Assembly (NCBI RefSeq): GCF_014873495.1
Contig: NZ_JADBGF010000001.1
Span: forward strand, 2,666,001-2,730,000
Length of the DNA: 64,000 nt
From: Streptomyces stelliscabiei
Lineage (GTDB): Bacteria; Actinomycetota; Actinomycetes; Streptomycetales; Streptomycetaceae
Direction of reading: 5' to 3'
Under the pieces are notes generated by a model. That model saw nothing but the letters and a program-made list of their open reading frames with translations, was not told the origin of the DNA and ran no database searches. Positions 63,116-64,000 of the stretch are shown piece by piece. The number at the start of each line of letters is the position of its first letter. Positions within the stretch are counted from its first letter, which is position 1. The translations under genes and the position numbers were made by a program.

Positions 63116-64000
63116 GTGATCCGTTACGACGCCCTGGACGCACTGCCCGTGCGCACCGCCCTGCCCGCGCTGGACGACGCCCTGGAGGGGCACGGCGCGG
63201 CCGTCCTCGTCGCGCCGCCCGGGACCGGCAAGACGACGCTGGTGCCCCTGGCGCTGGCGGGGCTGCTGGACGGCGGCCCGGCGCGGCGGGTGGTCGTCGC
63301 CGAGCCGCGGCGGATCGCGGCGCGGGCGGCGGCGCGGCGGATGGCGTGGCTGCTCGGCGAGAAGGTCGGCGCGAGCGTCGGCTACACCGTGCGCGGCGAG
63401 CGGGTCGTCGGGCCACACGCGCGCGTGGAGGTCGTCACGACGGGTGTCCTGCTGCAACGGCTGCAGCGGGACCAGGAGCTGCCGGGCGTCGACGTCGTGG
63501 TGCTCGACGAGTGCCATGAGCGGCATCTGGACGCGGACACGGCGGCGGCGTTCCTGCTCGACGTGCGCGAGGCGCTGCGGCCCGGGCTGCGGCTGGTGGC
63601 GGCGTCGGCGACGACGGACGCGCAGGGCTGGGCACGGCTGCTGGGCGGGGCGCCGGTGGTCGCGGCGCAGGGCGTCTCGTACCCGGTCGAGGTGGTGTGG
63701 GCGCCGCCGCCGCGTCCGGTGCGGCCGCCGCACGGGATGCGGGTGGACCCGGCGGCGCTGACGCATGTGGCGTCGGTGGTGCGGCGGGCGCTGGCCGAGC
63801 GGGCGGGGGACGTGCTCTGTTTCCTGCCGGGGGTGGGTGAGATCGCGCGGGTGGCCGGGCAGTTGGCGGGTCTCGGTGACGTGGAGGTGCTCCAGGTGCA
63901 CGGGCGGGCGCCGGCGGCCGTGCAGGACGCGGTGCTGACGGGCGGGGAGGGGCGCCGGGTGGTCCTCGCGACCTCGGTGGCCGAGTCCTCGCTGACGGTG
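63116..64000 (+). CDS. hrpB: ATP-dependent helicase HrpB (DEAH-type), 3' end outside window
   Basis: The first 295 residues of a DEAH-type helicase. Motif I is APPGTGKTT, Ia VVAEPRRIAARAAARRMAWLLGEKVG in part, motif II DECHERHLD, motif III ASATTDAQ, and the second RecA domain starts with GDVLCFLPGVGEI; ATSVAESSLTV is motif V. The variant DECH in motif II is typical of HrpB. The GTG at 63116 begins MIRYDALDALPVRTALP, as homologues do. E. coli HrpB lacks a known essential role. The remainder of the gene, probably 500 more residues, is beyond the window edge. Confidence 0.94.
   Translation, partial: MIRYDALDALPVRTALPALDDALEGHGAAVLVAPPGTGKTTLVPLALAGLLDGGPARRVVVAEPRRIAARAAARRMAWLLGEKVGASVGYTVRGERVVGPHARVEVVTTGVLLQRLQRDQELPGVDVVVLDECHERHLDADTAAAFLLDVREALRPGLRLVAASATTDAQGWARLLGGAPVVAAQGVSYPVEVVWAPPPRPVRPPHGMRVDPAALTHVASVVRRALAERAGDVLCFLPGVGEIARVAGQLAGLGDVEVLQVHGRAPAAVQDAVLTGGEGRRVVLATSVAESSLTV

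Overview
The window is about 72% G+C, uses many GTG starts, has tightly packed genes and carries actinomycete-specific families (DUF397, DUF5753-type XRE regulators, DUF574 methyltransferases, mycothiol-dependent enzymes). It is almost certainly a piece of the conserved chromosomal core of a Streptomyces or a very close relative. The landmarks uvrA, uvrB, coaE and rpsA occur in the order expected for that part of the linear chromosome (recalled from general knowledge of Streptomyces gene order, not searched here).

Layout. 1-3.6 kb: a truncated DNA-binding protein, a PfkB sugar kinase, and an XRE regulator divergent from a YceI lipocalin-like protein. 3.6-6.8 kb: uvrA on the minus strand. 7-9.6 kb: a mycothiol-dependent isomerase-fold protein followed by a metallo-beta-lactamase-fold hydrolase, then a PadR regulator divergent from an NTF2-like protein. 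10-12.6 kb: a complete polar amino-acid ABC importer (binding protein, permease, ATPase) with overlapping stops and starts. 12.8-16.9 kb: aroQ, an MccF-like S66 peptidase, an MFS transporter and a Ca2+/H+ antiporter. 17-21 kb: a tellurite-resistance-type cluster of terC, a TerD domain fused to a degenerate FtsK-like domain, and a stand-alone terD. 21.2-23.3 kb: uvrB. 23.4-28.5 kb: an MHYT membrane sensor, a secreted glycerophosphodiesterase, an alkyltransferase, a VOC protein, and psuG plus a PfkB kinase for pseudouridine breakdown.

28.5-37.9 kb holds ordinary genes (methyltransferase, corA, a CBS protein, a uridine-kinase-like protein, DUF2293, DUF1772, gltD, an AhpD-like protein, a MocR regulator). 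The spaces between them are unusually rich in short tandem repeats: 35 bp x3, a GGTC microsatellite, a G-run, a 9-bp array, two opposed 13-bp arrays and 19 bp x3. 37.9-41.6 kb is a WhiJ/AbaA-like developmental regulatory cluster: a DUF574 methyltransferase, DUF397 and XRE-DUF5753 on one strand, and a divergent RsbW-like ATPase coupled to a small hypothetical gene. 41.9-48.6 kb: an ABC exporter, small proteins, a short DUF899 protein, an amidohydrolase remnant, an FUSC membrane protein and a conserved unknown.

49-52.6 kb is a probable hydantoin, allantoin or malonate-type catabolic module: RidA, a single-cysteine racemase-superfamily enzyme, an Mhp1-like NCS1 transporter and a divergent FCD GntR regulator with a 16-bp perfect palindrome between them. 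52.6-64 kb: proline iminopeptidase, family-5 uracil-DNA glycosylase, an S4 RNA-binding protein, DoxX, methyltransferases, a GNAT-C acyltransferase, a DUF6343 protein, a TPR protein, coaE, a PAC2 protein, rpsA and the start of hrpB.

Functionally the window combines DNA repair (uvrA, uvrB, udgB, an alkyltransferase, and a ter cluster lying between the two uvr genes), nutrient uptake and salvage, and a developmental regulatory cluster. No CRISPR array, complete insertion sequence, prophage or complete tRNA gene was seen.
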